Of a stretch of 64,000 nucleotides of DNA, positions 34,983 to 43,567 are shown one piece after another. The translations under genes were made by a program, and so were the position numbers. Source of the DNA: Pseudomonas serboccidentalis (GTDB lineage Bacteria; Pseudomonadota; Gammaproteobacteria; Pseudomonadales; Pseudomonadaceae); NCBI RefSeq assembly GCF_028830055.1, contig NZ_CP101655.1:5413976-5477975 (forward strand), written 5' to 3'. How positions within the stretch are numbered: position 1 is the first letter of the stretch; each line of letters starts with the position of its first letter. The notes beneath the pieces are model-generated. The model worked only from the letters and a program-made list of their open reading frames with translations. It did no database searches and was not told the DNA's origin.

Positions 34983-35288
34983 ATGAAGCTGAAAACCGCA
35001 ACGTCGTGTGTGCTTCTCCTGCTTCCACTTACCGCGTTTGCCGCGCCTGGCAGTCAATCCGGCGAGATCCGTTTCACCGGGCAAATCGTCGATCCCGGCT
35101 GTGCAATAGGACGTGCCGGGACGTCGTCTTCCAGCGAGTTCCGTCGGGTTGAAATCAAGCCCGGTGTGCAAGTCGATGTGGACACGTATCGCAACGCCTG
35201 CAGCCATCAGACGCTGCCGGTTTCCATGTCCTATAAACCGTTGAAGACCTCAACCGACCAAGGCATCGTCACCATCACCTACCTGTAA
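34983..35288 (+). CDS. small exported type 1 fimbrin-like protein
   Basis: A 101-residue protein with a signal peptide (TSCVLLLLPLTAFA, cleavage after FAA or FA). The mature start GEIRFTGQIVDPGCAI resembles the A strand and first cysteine of type 1 pilin subunits (G-x-[IV]-x-F-x-G-x-[IV]-x-x-x-x-C). A second cysteine at NACSH could form the pilin disulfide. It ends with IVTITYL, like a terminal strand, but is shorter than a full pilin domain (about 150 residues). GGGAG stands nine bases before the ATG. There is no chaperone or usher gene nearby, so it is an orphan; its role is unknown. Confidence 0.7.
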   Translation: MKLKTATSCVLLLLPLTAFAAPGSQSGEIRFTGQIVDPGCAIGRAGTSSSSEFRRVEIKPGVQVDVDTYRNACSHQTLPVSMSYKPLKTSTDQGIVTITYL

Positions 35289-35399
35289 ACCGTTCGGCGT
35301 GCGCTGCAAATCTTCAGGTGCCGAGGCCGGGCGCGCAGGTATACTGCGCGCCTTCGCGGCTCATTGTTCGGGCCCGCCTTTTTGCTTTGCGGAGCTTTT

Positions 35400-35639
35400 A
35401 TGACTTCCCCGACCCAACCACCGGTTGACGACGCCGTGAGCGATGTCCCGGCCGAGCTGACTGACGCCAGCGAAACCAAACCCGAGATCCCGACTTTCAA
35501 GTTCCCGTTCAAACCGGGTGAGCTGGCGGCTGCCAAGGGTTCGAACCAGCCGTGGTACAAGAACGGCGCCAAGAATGGCCACACCAAGACCCCGGGCATG
35601 GCGCCGCCGGGCACCCGTCGGTCGATGGGCAAGCGCTGA
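35400..35639 (+). CDS. small conserved hypothetical protein, Pro/Lys-rich
   Basis: A 79-residue soluble protein. The first third is acidic (DDAVSDVPAELTDASETKPE) and the rest is basic, with FKFPFKPGELAAAKGSNQPWYKNGAKNGH and a C-terminal GTRRSMGKR. I recall similar short proteins in other Pseudomonas but know no function. The basic, Gly/Lys-rich tail could bind nucleic acid; this is only a guess. GGAG five bases before the ATG at 35400 sets the start. Confidence 0.7.
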   Translation: MTSPTQPPVDDAVSDVPAELTDASETKPEIPTFKFPFKPGELAAAKGSNQPWYKNGAKNGHTKTPGMAPPGTRRSMGKR

Positions 35640-35790
35640 GTTTTCATCCCGCCTTCAGTCATCGACTGCGATTTTCCGTCGCAGTGATGGCTAAGTGCTC
35701 ATCCCCTGAGCCAGATCAATATTTAACCAATTGGTGCGCTTAGAGTCAGCAGCCCTGCCGACTCTTTCAATAAAACGAGCGCGCTATTGC

Positions 35791-37380
35791 ATGAAGATCA
35801 ATCTCCCGGTAACTGGCCGTAATGTCGATGTGGCGCTGGACGCGAACATTCTTTCGACCACCGATCTGACCAGCGCGATCACCTACGCCAACGACGACTT
35901 CATCAGGATCAGCGGTTACAGCCGCGACGAATTGCTCGGTACGCCACACAACCTGTTGCGTCACCCGGACATGCCGACGCAGGCGTTTGCGCACATGTGG
36001 CAGACACTCAAAAGCGGGCGCTCGTGGATGGGGCTGGTGAAGAATCGCTGCAAGAACGGTGATCACTACTGGGTCAGCGCGTATGTCACGCCGGTCACGC
36101 AGAACGGTGTGGCGGTGGAGTATCAGTCGGTGCGCACCCGGCCGGATGCGCGGCTGGTGCCGGTGGCCGAGCGGGTGTATGCGCAGTTGCGCGGTGAGTT
36201 GAAGGGGCGGCGGCCACTGCCACGCCTCGGTTTGCGTGGCAGGATCACGACGTTGGCCAGCGTGTTGCTGGGGCTGGTGTTGGGGATCGAGGCGTGGTTG
36301 CGCCCGGAGTCGGCGTGGATCGATGGGCTGGCGTTTGTTGCCGGCAGCAGTCTTTGTGCGTTGGGCGTGCGCTGGATCTTGCGGCCGCTGGAGCGGCTGA
36401 CCGAGCGGGCGCGTGAGGTTGCGGACAATCCGCTGAGCCAGAGCATCTACACCGGGCGCCGCGATGAATTCGGCCAGATCGAGTTTGCCCTGCAGATGCT
36501 CGAAGCCCAGGTTGGCGCGGTGGTCGGGCGTATCGGCGATGCGTCGCAGCAGTTGGCCGGACACGCAGCGCAATTGGTTGATCATCTGCAAAGCAGCCAC
36601 AGCAGCTCGCTGGCCCAGCAGGCGGAAACCGATCAGGTGGCGGCGGCGATTCATCAGATGGCCGCGAGTGTGGCGCAGGTCGCCAGCCATGCGCAGCAGG
36701 CATCGGACGCGGCGGACATGGCGGGTACGGAAACCCGTGAGGGGCATTTGCTGGTCGGTGAAAGTCGCAGTGCGGTGTTGCGTCTGGCGGAAGAACTTGG
36801 GCGGGCGACCCAGGTGATCCATCAGCTCGAAGGCCACAGCAGCGAGATTTCCGGGGTGCTGGAGGTGATCCGCAGCATCGCCGAGCAGACCAATCTGCTG
36901 GCGCTCAACGCAGCGATCGAAGCGGCGCGGGCCGGGGATGCCGGGCGCGGGTTTGCGGTGGTGGCCGATGAGGTGCGCGGGCTGGCGCAACGTACGCAGC
37001 AATCGACCAACGAGATTCAACGGATGATCAGCACCCTGCAGAACGGCGCGCGGGACGCGGTGCTGGTGATGCAGCAGAGCAGCGAGCATGTGGATAACAG
37101 TGTCGAACAGGCGCAACGCGCGGCGCGGGCGCTGGACGGGATCAGCGAACGGGTCGAGCAGATCACCGAGATGAGCCTGCAGATCGCCGCCGCGGTGGAG
37201 CAGCAGAGCGCGGTGAGCGAAGACATCAACCGCAACATCGTCAGCATTCGGGCGGCGTCGGAGTTGACGGTGGATGAGGGGCGGCAGAGTCAGCGCAATT
37301 CTGAAGATGTGGCGGGGTTGGCGGGGGATTTGCGGTTGCTGGCGCGGGAGTTTTGGGGGCGGCGCCGGGTTCGGGATTGA
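35791..37380 (+). CDS. PAS-containing methyl-accepting chemotaxis protein (Aer-like)
   Basis: A 529-residue chemoreceptor without a periplasmic sensor domain. An N-terminal PAS domain (about 10-115: ITYANDDFIRISGYSRDELLGTPHNLLRHPDMP, KNRCKNGDHYWVSAYV) resembles the FAD-binding PAS of the energy-taxis receptor Aer. A hydrophobic hairpin of two helices follows (about 150-195), then HAMP, and a long signalling coiled coil. The conserved CheA/CheW-binding tip reads SIAEQTNLLALNAAIEAARAGDAGRGFAVVADEVRGLAQRT. It probably senses redox state or oxygen internally. The start at 35791 gives the family N-terminus MKINLPVTGR; its ribosome binding site is poor. Confidence 0.92.
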   Translation: MKINLPVTGRNVDVALDANILSTTDLTSAITYANDDFIRISGYSRDELLGTPHNLLRHPDMPTQAFAHMWQTLKSGRSWMGLVKNRCKNGDHYWVSAYVTPVTQNGVAVEYQSVRTRPDARLVPVAERVYAQLRGELKGRRPLPRLGLRGRITTLASVLLGLVLGIEAWLRPESAWIDGLAFVAGSSLCALGVRWILRPLERLTERAREVADNPLSQSIYTGRRDEFGQIEFALQMLEAQVGAVVGRIGDASQQLAGHAAQLVDHLQSSHSSSLAQQAETDQVAAAIHQMAASVAQVASHAQQASDAADMAGTETREGHLLVGESRSAVLRLAEELGRATQVIHQLEGHSSEISGVLEVIRSIAEQTNLLALNAAIEAARAGDAGRGFAVVADEVRGLAQRTQQSTNEIQRMISTLQNGARDAVLVMQQSSEHVDNSVEQAQRAARALDGISERVEQITEMSLQIAAAVEQQSAVSEDINRNIVSIRAASELTVDEGRQSQRNSEDVAGLAGDLRLLAREFWGRRRVRD

Positions 37381-37401
37381 GGTTTTGTTCAGACTGGCCC
37401 T

Positions 37402-37467
37402 ATCGCGAGCAGGCTCACTCCTACAGAAGAATGCATTTCAAATGTGGGCGCGAGCCTGCTCGCGAAG
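37402..37467. repeat. paired inverted repeat, family C
   Basis: ATCGCGAGCAGGCTCACTCC at 37402 and GCGCGAGCCTGCTCGCGAAG ending at 37467 are inverted copies about 25 bases apart, between the converging chemoreceptor and YkgJ-type genes. Confidence 0.85.
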
Positions 37468-37493
37468 GGGCCAGCCCCGGCGAAAATTCTGGA

Positions 37494-38243
37494 TCAAGCC
37501 GTGCGCAGAGAGATAAACGCATACGTCTGCGCCGGCTCCGTCACCACCTGCGCCCCGGCCGCCAACAATTGCCCGGCCACGTCATCACCGGACAAATGAA
37601 ACAGCCATTCACTGGGTGTCTCGCCCGGCGGCTGTACTGAAACCTGATCGATCACCGACGCAAACGCGCTCATGTCCGGCAAATACGCGGTAAACCCATC
37701 ACCCTTGAGCGCCGTGGTGCGAATGCCCAGCGCGGCGCAGATCGCATCTTTGATGCGGATGTCATCCCGATCCGCCTGGCGCGAACGCTGGATCAGATCC
37801 AGTAACTCTTTATCGACCAACTCGCCGCCGACAATCAACAGCGGCCCCTGTTGCCACGACTCCGGCGGGCAATCCTTGGCGGCCGGGTTGAGCGGGATGT
37901 GCGGGTTGATTTCCGCAGGATAAATCCTGCACACCAGCGGCCGGCGTTCGTAGATGCGGCACAGGTTGTCTTCGTCAAGATTCCGGCAGCGGCCGACGTT
38001 GTAGGCGGCAAAGGTGATTGCCACGTGGGCATCCGTGGTGCCGCTGCGCACTACCAGCGAACGCCGCTCGGCGTGCTCACGCTGCTGCGCCGGCAAACCC
38101 AGGCCGTTGCCGAGAAAAGCCTCCACCAGCACGATCACCTGACCGCCATCCGCCGCCCACATGCGGGCTTCGGCGAGGGTCAGGGGGACATGGTGGTCGG
38201 TGCAGCATTTGCCGCAACCGACGCAGGAAAACGTCGTATTCAT
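37494..38243 (-). CDS. YkgJ-family cysteine cluster protein (UPF0153)
   Basis: A 249-residue protein. The N-terminal cluster CVGCGKCC and the later group CRNLDEDNLCRIYERRPLVCRIYP give the CxxCxxxCC...C...C...C pattern of the Fe-S or zinc-binding YkgJ/UPF0153 family. Members are common but functionally unassigned. The C-terminal half has no cysteine cluster and no family I recognise. I use the ATG at 38243, directly before the cysteine cluster as in other members; a TTG at 38261 is possible but unsupported. Confidence 0.82.
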   Translation of the reverse strand: MNTTFSCVGCGKCCTDHHVPLTLAEARMWAADGGQVIVLVEAFLGNGLGLPAQQREHAERRSLVVRSGTTDAHVAITFAAYNVGRCRNLDEDNLCRIYERRPLVCRIYPAEINPHIPLNPAAKDCPPESWQQGPLLIVGGELVDKELLDLIQRSRQADRDDIRIKDAICAALGIRTTALKGDGFTAYLPDMSAFASVIDQVSVQPPGETPSEWLFHLSGDDVAGQLLAAGAQVVTEPAQTYAFISLRTA

Positions 38244-38326
38244 CGAACGATCAATCTTCAATCAGGGTGTGAAACGGCGACGTAAAATCGCCGTGCAGAA
38301 CCTGGTCGAAGCAAGTTATGCGCCAT

Positions 38327-38653
38327 TCATTGTGCCTTGGCGCTCGGGCGGATCGAGTCCCACTCGGTGATGAACGCGGTTTTCGACTTTTTGTTGTACA
38401 GGCACAGCTCGGTGCCTTGCTGACCCTTCATGTGCTTTTGCGGGTATTGGCCTTGCAGCAGCACGGCGGTGTAGCCGACGCGGTCATCGAATTGCGCGGG
38501 TGTGCCGACGGGTTTGACGTCTTTGAGGCCACTGGCCTTGGTGCAACTGGCGAGGACGGTTTTGTCGTAGGCGGCCCAGGCGTCGGGGCTGGAGGCGTGG
38601 GCCTGGGAGGCGAGGGCGGTAAGGCAGAGCAGGCTGAAAGTGAGGAGCTTCAT
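38327..38653 (-). CDS. small exported protein, unknown function
   Basis: A 108-residue protein with a Sec signal peptide (KLLTFSLLCLTALASQAHA, cleavage before SSPDAW). The mature part of about 88 residues has two cysteines (ASCTKASGL and TELCLYNKK), likely a periplasmic disulfide, and the C-terminal KTAFITEWDS. AAGGATG stands ahead of the ATG at 38653, which sets the start; the in-frame extension upstream runs into a repeat. I do not recognise a named family. Confidence 0.75.
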   Translation of the reverse strand: MKLLTFSLLCLTALASQAHASSPDAWAAYDKTVLASCTKASGLKDVKPVGTPAQFDDRVGYTAVLLQGQYPQKHMKGQQGTELCLYNKKSKTAFITEWDSIRPSAKAQ

Positions 38654-38726
38654 GGGCGGCATCCTTGGTCTTGAGTGTCCAAGCGTTGGAGTATGGCTAA
38701 AGAGTTTTGTTGCCTGGGGCACCGCT

Positions 38727-38796
38727 AAAAGATCGCGGCCTTCGGCAGCTCCCACAGAGATCCGTGTAGGAGCTGCCGAAGGCTGCGATCTTTTGA
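38727..38796. repeat. paired inverted REP-like element, family A
   Basis: Left arm 38727-38756 (with one G for A change: GATCGCGGCC) and right arm 38765-38796 (TGTAGGAGCTGCCGAAGGCT...) separated by eight bases. This is the tightest-spaced of the three family A pairs, so it could form a cruciform or long hairpin. Confidence 0.87.
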
Positions 38797-38803
38797 CTTT
38801 GAG

Positions 38804-39286
38804 TCAGTCCGGCACCAACTCCCGGCGAACCACATACATCCCGGCACTTTCATACAAACGCTGCGCCCGCAGGTTGTCTTCCAGCACCTTCAGATCGACA
38901 AAACCTTCACGGCGCTGCTGAAACACCTTGAATGCATTCAGCAGCAACGCCCGTCCCAGACCACGTCCCTGCAGACGCGGATGCACCACCAGATTTTTGA
39001 TATACGAACTGGTCCAACACTGCGCCACACCGATCACGCCTTCGGCATCGCTGACGATGAAGCACAACTGGGGATCGTATTCGGGGTCGCTTTCAAACCG
39101 TTGTTGCCACTCATCAAGCGTCGGCACCCGACCGCCGCCTTCGCGGTAGCCGAGCTGCATCAGTTGATGCACGGCCGACGCCAGTTCCGGACGGTAGGTG
39201 CTCAGTTCGACATCATCCGGCCAGTCGATCGGCGGCACGCCTTGGCGAAGGTCGCGCCGCATCAGCAAGCAATAGATCTGGGCCAA
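38804..39286 (-). CDS. GNAT-family N-acetyltransferase
   Basis: A 160-residue GNAT-fold protein. The acetyl-CoA-binding motif A reads IKNLVVHPRLQGRGLGRALL (around 94-113), and motif B gives FVDLKVLEDNLRAQRLYESAGM. The substrate cannot be told. It lies 3 bases after cheV on the same strand. The start is uncertain: TTG at 39286 gives MAQIYCLLMRRDL, while ATG at 39262 is eight residues shorter; neither has a strong ribosome binding site. Confidence 0.85.
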   Translation of the reverse strand: MAQIYCLLMRRDLRQGVPPIDWPDDVELSTYRPELASAVHQLMQLGYREGGGRVPTLDEWQQRFESDPEYDPQLCFIVSDAEGVIGVAQCWTSSYIKNLVVHPRLQGRGLGRALLLNAFKVFQQRREGFVDLKVLEDNLRAQRLYESAGMYVVRRELVPD

Positions 39287-39289
39287 GAC

Positions 39290-40192
39290 TCAGTGACCGT
39301 TGGCCGCGACGTGTTTGGCCGCTTCGATCAGGCGCTGGGTCAGTTCTGGCGAGGAGAACTTGGTCAGCACTGCGTTGGCGCCGGCCAGACGGGCCTTTTC
39401 GCTGTTCATCGCGCTGTCGAGCGAGGTGTGCAGCAGCACGTAGAGGTGGGCAAAATCCGGGGTTTCGCGCAGGGTGCGGGTGAAGGCGTAGCCATCCATC
39501 TCGGACATTTCGATGTCGGAGACGATCAGGTTGATCTGCTGCGCGGTGCCTTGCAGATCGAGCAGGCAGTCGATGGCTTCTTTGGCACTGCGCGCGGTGT
39601 GGCACTGCAGACCGAGATTGCGCAGGGTGTGCACCGATTGCTGCAACGCCACCTGGCTGTCGTCGACCACCAGAATCCGCGCATTGCCGAGGACTTCGGC
39701 GTCTTCCATGCTCAGGTCGGTCGGGACCATTTCAATTTGCGCCGGGGCGATGCTGTGGATGACTTTCTCGATGTCCAGCACTTGCACCAGCGTGCCGTCG
39801 ACCGAGGTCACGCCGGTGATGTAGGCGCGCGAGCCGCCGGAGCCGAACGGCGGTGGTTTGATGTCGGTGGTCAGGCAATGGACGATTTTGCTCACGGCCT
39901 GCACATGCAGACCCTGCTTTGAGCGGCTGACGTCGGTGACGATCAGGCAACCGCCATTCGGGTCTTCCAGCGGCCGCTCGCCGATGGCGCGGCTGAGGTC
40001 GATCACCGACAGCGACGCGCCGCGCAGGGTGGCGATGCCTTTGACGTGCGGGTGCGACTCCGGCAGTTTGGTCAGCGGCGGGCAGGGGATGATTTCACTG
40101 ACTTTCAGCAGGTTGATCGCCATCAGCTTGCCGCTGCGCAAGGTAAACAGCAGAAGCGAAAGTGAGTCTGCGCGGGCTTTGGTGGAAGACAT
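39290..40192 (-). CDS. cheV: chemotaxis coupling protein CheV
   Basis: A 300-residue protein with an N-terminal CheW-like domain (about 8-155: LLLFTLRSGKLMAINLLKVSEII, HPHVKGIATLRGASLSVIDL, ITGVTSVDGTLVQVLDIEKV). A C-terminal receiver domain follows (about 172-295: ARILVVDDSQVALQQ, with the phospho-Asp in LIVSDIEMSEMDGYAF). CheV couples receptors to CheA and can act as a phosphate sink. AGAAGG five bases before the ATG at 40192 fixes the start. No other che genes are nearby. Confidence 0.9.
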   Translation of the reverse strand: MSSTKARADSLSLLLFTLRSGKLMAINLLKVSEIIPCPPLTKLPESHPHVKGIATLRGASLSVIDLSRAIGERPLEDPNGGCLIVTDVSRSKQGLHVQAVSKIVHCLTTDIKPPPFGSGGSRAYITGVTSVDGTLVQVLDIEKVIHSIAPAQIEMVPTDLSMEDAEVLGNARILVVDDSQVALQQSVHTLRNLGLQCHTARSAKEAIDCLLDLQGTAQQINLIVSDIEMSEMDGYAFTRTLRETPDFAHLYVLLHTSLDSAMNSEKARLAGANAVLTKFSSPELTQRLIEAAKHVAANGH

Positions 40193-40324
40193 ATAAACCT
40201 TCTGTTGAAAAAGGTGATGGGCGAGGGTGCAAATCGCCAAAAACTATTGATGCCGGGTTATCGACTTGTCGGGGGCAGGCTTTAGGCTCAATCCCCAATC
40301 TCGGCCAAACGGCGGCGAATGCTC

Positions 40325-40424
40325 TGTGGCGAGGGAGCTTGCTCCCGCTGGAGTGCGAAGCGCTCCGTGTCGGTTGATTGTGCGACTGCTGCGCAGTCGA
40401 GCGGGAGCAAGCTCCCTCGCCACA
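40325..40424. repeat. paired inverted repeat, family B
   Basis: TGTGGCGAGGGAGCTTGCTC at 40325 and its complement ending CGCCACA at 40424 have 25-base arms. Around 50 bases between them include a second inverted pair (GACTGCTGCGCAGTC). It fills the cheV-norR gap, and its edge is 9 bases beyond the norR stop. Confidence 0.85.
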
Positions 40425-40432
40425 ATGGAGGC

Positions 40433-41986
40433 TTATCTCAGTCCAAGGCGTTTAGCCATGCGCCCAAGATTCGCCCGATCCAGCCCCAACTCCCGCGCCG
40501 CACTCGCCCAGTTATCCTGATGGCGCGCCAGTGCCGCGCTAATCAATTGCCGCTGATATTGCTCGGTGGCACTGCGCAAGTCGCCGGTCGGCAACGGGGC
40601 GGTATTCAAGTCAGTGACAGGCTCGGACGAGTTATCCACAACCTCGCGCGGTAAATCCAGATCCGCCGCGCTCAGGCTGAGTATCTTCGGCCGTACCTTG
40701 CAGTTGCCCAGCGCCTTCAACGCGCTGCGACCAATCAAATGCTCCAGCTCTCGCACGTTGCCCGGCCAAGTGTAGGCGAGCAACGCTTCCTGGGCGTCGC
40801 TGCTCAGGCGCAGGCTGTTGAGGCCCATGCGCGACCGGTTCTGTTCCAGAAAGAAGCCGCTGAGCAGCAACACGTCGCGCCCGCGATCGCGTAGCGCCGG
40901 GACCCGCAGCGGGTACACGCTCAAGCGGTGATAGAAGTCGGCGCGGTAACGGCCGCTGCGCACCTCTTCGGCCAGATCGCGGTTGGTCGCGGCGATCAGA
41001 CGCACGTCGACCTGATGTTCCCTGTCCGAACCCAGACGCTGCAATTGGCCGCTTTGCAGCACCCGCAGCAACTTGGCCTGCACGGTCAGCGACAGCTCGC
41101 CGACTTCATCGAGAAACAGCGTGCCGCCATTGGCCAGTTCGAACTTGCCGCGACGGTCGCTGGTGGCGCCGGTGAAGGCTCCGCGCACGTGGCCGAACAG
41201 TTCGCTCTCGACCAGAGTGTCGGGCAGCGCGGCGCAGTTGAGGCTGATGATCGGTTTGTCGGCGCGCGGGGAGGCGGCGTGGATCGCCTGCGCCACGAGT
41301 TCCTTGCCGACCCCGGTTTCGCCGGTGATCAGCACGGTCAGGTCGCTGCCGCCGACCAGATTGATTTCCTCCACCAGACGTTTGTGCGTCTTGCTCTGGC
41401 CGATCATTTCACGCTGCTGCTGGCCGCTGGCCTGGCGGTAGACCTCGGCGCGCTGGTGCTCGTCCTCGGCGCGCAACGCCAGGCGTTCGATGCGCTCGGC
41501 GGCGTTGACCGTGGCCGAGGCAAGGCTGGCGAAGGCTTGCAGGACATCGAGTTCGATCGGCTCGAAACGCTCCGGGTCGAGGGCATCGAGGGTGATCAGG
41601 CCCCAGAGTTTTTCATCGACGAACAACGGGCAACCGAGGCAGTCGTGCACTTCGAGGTGATCGCCGTGACCATCGACCAGGCCGTCATACGGATCAGGCA
41701 AGTCGCTGTCGGCGGCGAACCGCGTCGGCCCGGCGCCGTCGAGCAGGATCGCAAAGCGTGGGTGTTCGCTGACCTTGAAGCGCCGGCCGAGGGTGTCGGT
41801 GCTCAAACCATCCACCGCCAGCGGCACCAGCCATTCGCCGTCCAGGCGCAGCAACGCGGCAGCGTCGCACGGCAGCAGGGCGCGCATGGCTTCGAGCAGG
41901 CGCCGGTAGCGCTCGCCTTCGGGCAGTTCGCGGGACAGGTCGGAGACCAGCGGCAGTAAAGCGGTGAGCAGAGGTTTGGCGGTCAT
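40433..41986 (-). CDS. norR: nitric-oxide-responsive sigma-54 activator NorR (FhpR)
   Basis: A 517-residue bacterial enhancer-binding protein. An N-terminal GAF domain (about 25-170), which in this family holds the NO-sensing non-haem iron, precedes an AAA+ domain with Walker A GETGVGKELVAQAIH, the sigma-54 contact loop GAFTGA and Walker B GGTLFLDEVGEL. The C-terminal Fis-type helix-turn-helix is in NWASAARELGLDRANLGRMAKRLGL. It is divergent from hmp, which it should activate on NO exposure. In P. aeruginosa the equivalent regulator is called FhpR. Confidence 0.94.
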   Translation of the reverse strand: MTAKPLLTALLPLVSDLSRELPEGERYRRLLEAMRALLPCDAAALLRLDGEWLVPLAVDGLSTDTLGRRFKVSEHPRFAILLDGAGPTRFAADSDLPDPYDGLVDGHGDHLEVHDCLGCPLFVDEKLWGLITLDALDPERFEPIELDVLQAFASLASATVNAAERIERLALRAEDEHQRAEVYRQASGQQQREMIGQSKTHKRLVEEINLVGGSDLTVLITGETGVGKELVAQAIHAASPRADKPIISLNCAALPDTLVESELFGHVRGAFTGATSDRRGKFELANGGTLFLDEVGELSLTVQAKLLRVLQSGQLQRLGSDREHQVDVRLIAATNRDLAEEVRSGRYRADFYHRLSVYPLRVPALRDRGRDVLLLSGFFLEQNRSRMGLNSLRLSSDAQEALLAYTWPGNVRELEHLIGRSALKALGNCKVRPKILSLSAADLDLPREVVDNSSEPVTDLNTAPLPTGDLRSATEQYQRQLISAALARHQDNWASAARELGLDRANLGRMAKRLGLR

Positions 41987-42012
41987 GATCCTGCAGTCAA
42001 AGAGACACGATG

Positions 42013-42053
42013 TAGTCGCTATGACTATAAAGCGCTTTGAGTCTAAATGACTA
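42013..42053. promoter_or_regulatory. two NorR-type operators in the norR-hmp gap
   Basis: TAGTC-GCTAT-GACTA (42013-42027) and AGTC-TAAAT-GACT (42040-42052) are inverted repeats with centres 26 bp apart. Both fit the known NorR target GT-N7-AC. They lie upstream of the hmp promoter, as expected for enhancer sites of a sigma-54 activator. Confidence 0.75.
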
Positions 42054-42092
42054 CGTAAAAAATAAGCTATTGATTTATATGGATAAAAAACA

Positions 42093-42107
42093 TGGCACGA
42101 AAACTGA
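42093..42107 (+). promoter_or_regulatory. sigma-54 (-24/-12) promoter of hmp
   Basis: TGGCACGAAAACTGA at 42093-42107 has a perfect -24 element (TGGCACG) but CTGA instead of TTGC at -12. It lies about 42 bases before the hmp start and 40-80 bases after the two NorR operators. The -12 mismatch lowers certainty. Confidence 0.55.
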
Positions 42108-42148
42108 AGAGCCTAAGATAATTCTCAGAAAGCTCAGGAGTCACTCTT

Positions 42149-43330
42149 ATGCTTAGCGTCCAGGATCGTGCCATCATCAAATCCACTGTGCCCCTGCTGG
42201 AAAGCGGTGGTGAAGCGCTGATCACCCACTTCTACCGCATGATGCTCTCTGAATACCCAGAAGTTCGCCCGCTGTTCAACCAGGCGCACCAGGCCAGTGG
42301 CGACCAGCCGCGTGCCTTGGCCAATGGTGTGTTGATGTACGCCCGGCACATCGACCAGCTCGACCAGTTGGGCGATCTGGTGGCGAAGATCATCAACAAG
42401 CATGTGGCCCTGCAGATCCTGCCGGAGCATTACCCGATTGTTGGTTCGTGCCTGCTGCGCGCCATCTCCGAAGTGCTGGGCGACGAGATCGCCACGCCTG
42501 AAGTGATGAGCGCATGGGGCGCCGCTTACGGGCAACTGGCCGAGATCCTGATCGGTGCCGAAGCGGCGATCTACGACCAGAAAGAGCAGGCGGTCGGCGG
42601 CTGGCGTGGGGCGCGGGAGTTCATCGTGGTGGACCGGGTCGAGGAGAGCGCGGAGATCACTTCGTTTTACTTCGAGCCAGCGGACAAAGGTCCGATCCTC
42701 GCCGCCGAGCCGGGCCAGTACATCGGTATGAAGCTGATCCTCGACGGCGAAGAAGTCCGCCGCAACTACTCGCTGTCGGCGCTGGCCAATAAAGGTCAGT
42801 ACCGCATCAGCGTCAAACGCGAACCGGGTGGTCGTGCGTCCAACCACTTGCACGATCAACTGCACGTCGGCGCGAGCATTCAGCTGTTCCCGCCATCGGG
42901 CGAGTTCACCCTGACTGCCAGCGACAAACCGCTGGTGCTGATCAGTGGCGGTGTCGGCATCACGCCGACCCTGGCGATGCTCGAAGCGGCGCTGCAAACC
43001 GAGCGCCCGGTGCACTTTATCCACTGCGCGCGCAACGGCAGCGTGCATGCGTTCCGCGACTGGATCGACGGGTTGGCGGCGCGTCATCCGCAGCTCAAGC
43101 GCTTCTATTGCTATGCCGAGGATGACGGCGTGAGCCCGGCGGCGGACAAGGTCGGGATCTTGAGTCAGGAACAGTTGGGCGAGTGGCTGCCGGCGCAACG
43201 GGATGTCGACGCTTACTTCCTTGGGCCGAAAGGTTTCATGGGCGCGATCAAGCGCCATCTAAAAGCCTTGGGTGTGCCTGAGAAGCAGAGCCGTTACGAA
43301 TTCTTCGGGCCGGCGGCTGCTTTGGAATAA
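42149..43330 (+). CDS. hmp: flavohemoglobin nitric oxide dioxygenase
   Basis: A 393-residue three-domain enzyme that oxidises NO to nitrate with O2 and NAD(P)H. The N-terminal globin domain (1-138) has proximal His85 in INKHVALQI. The FAD domain carries RRNYSLSALANKGQYRISVKREPGG, and the NAD domain has LVLISGGVGITPTLAMLEAAL and AYFLGPKGFMGAIKRHL. AGGAG eight bases before the ATG is the ribosome binding site. Divergence from norR, the operators and the -24 element make NO-induced expression very likely. Called fhp in P. aeruginosa. Confidence 0.96.
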   Translation: MLSVQDRAIIKSTVPLLESGGEALITHFYRMMLSEYPEVRPLFNQAHQASGDQPRALANGVLMYARHIDQLDQLGDLVAKIINKHVALQILPEHYPIVGSCLLRAISEVLGDEIATPEVMSAWGAAYGQLAEILIGAEAAIYDQKEQAVGGWRGAREFIVVDRVEESAEITSFYFEPADKGPILAAEPGQYIGMKLILDGEEVRRNYSLSALANKGQYRISVKREPGGRASNHLHDQLHVGASIQLFPPSGEFTLTASDKPLVLISGGVGITPTLAMLEAALQTERPVHFIHCARNGSVHAFRDWIDGLAARHPQLKRFYCYAEDDGVSPAADKVGILSQEQLGEWLPAQRDVDAYFLGPKGFMGAIKRHLKALGVPEKQSRYEFFGPAAALE

Positions 43331-43351
43331 TCCTTAAAACCGAGTCGCCTT

Positions 43352-43444
43352 CATCGCGAGCAGGCTCACTCCTACAGGGGCGGTGGTGTACATGAAAATG
43401 GTGTACCACGCAGATCCCTTGTAGGAGTGAGCCTGCTCGCGATG
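43352..43444. repeat. paired inverted repeat, family C
   Basis: CATCGCGAGCAGGCTCACTC at 43352 and GAGTGAGCCTGCTCGCGATG ending at 43444 are exact inverted arms of about 26 bases (both extend into CTCCTACA/TGTAGGAG). It follows hmp. Confidence 0.88.
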
Positions 43445-43567
43445 GCCGTTACGCGGTCTCTATTATTAAATTCTGTTTAAAGGTTAATCGTTTCTTAACC
43501 GGTTTATCGTTTATTCCCCGATGCTGATGATAGGCGCTCGTTCGTTTAACTGATCAGGATCGCCCCC

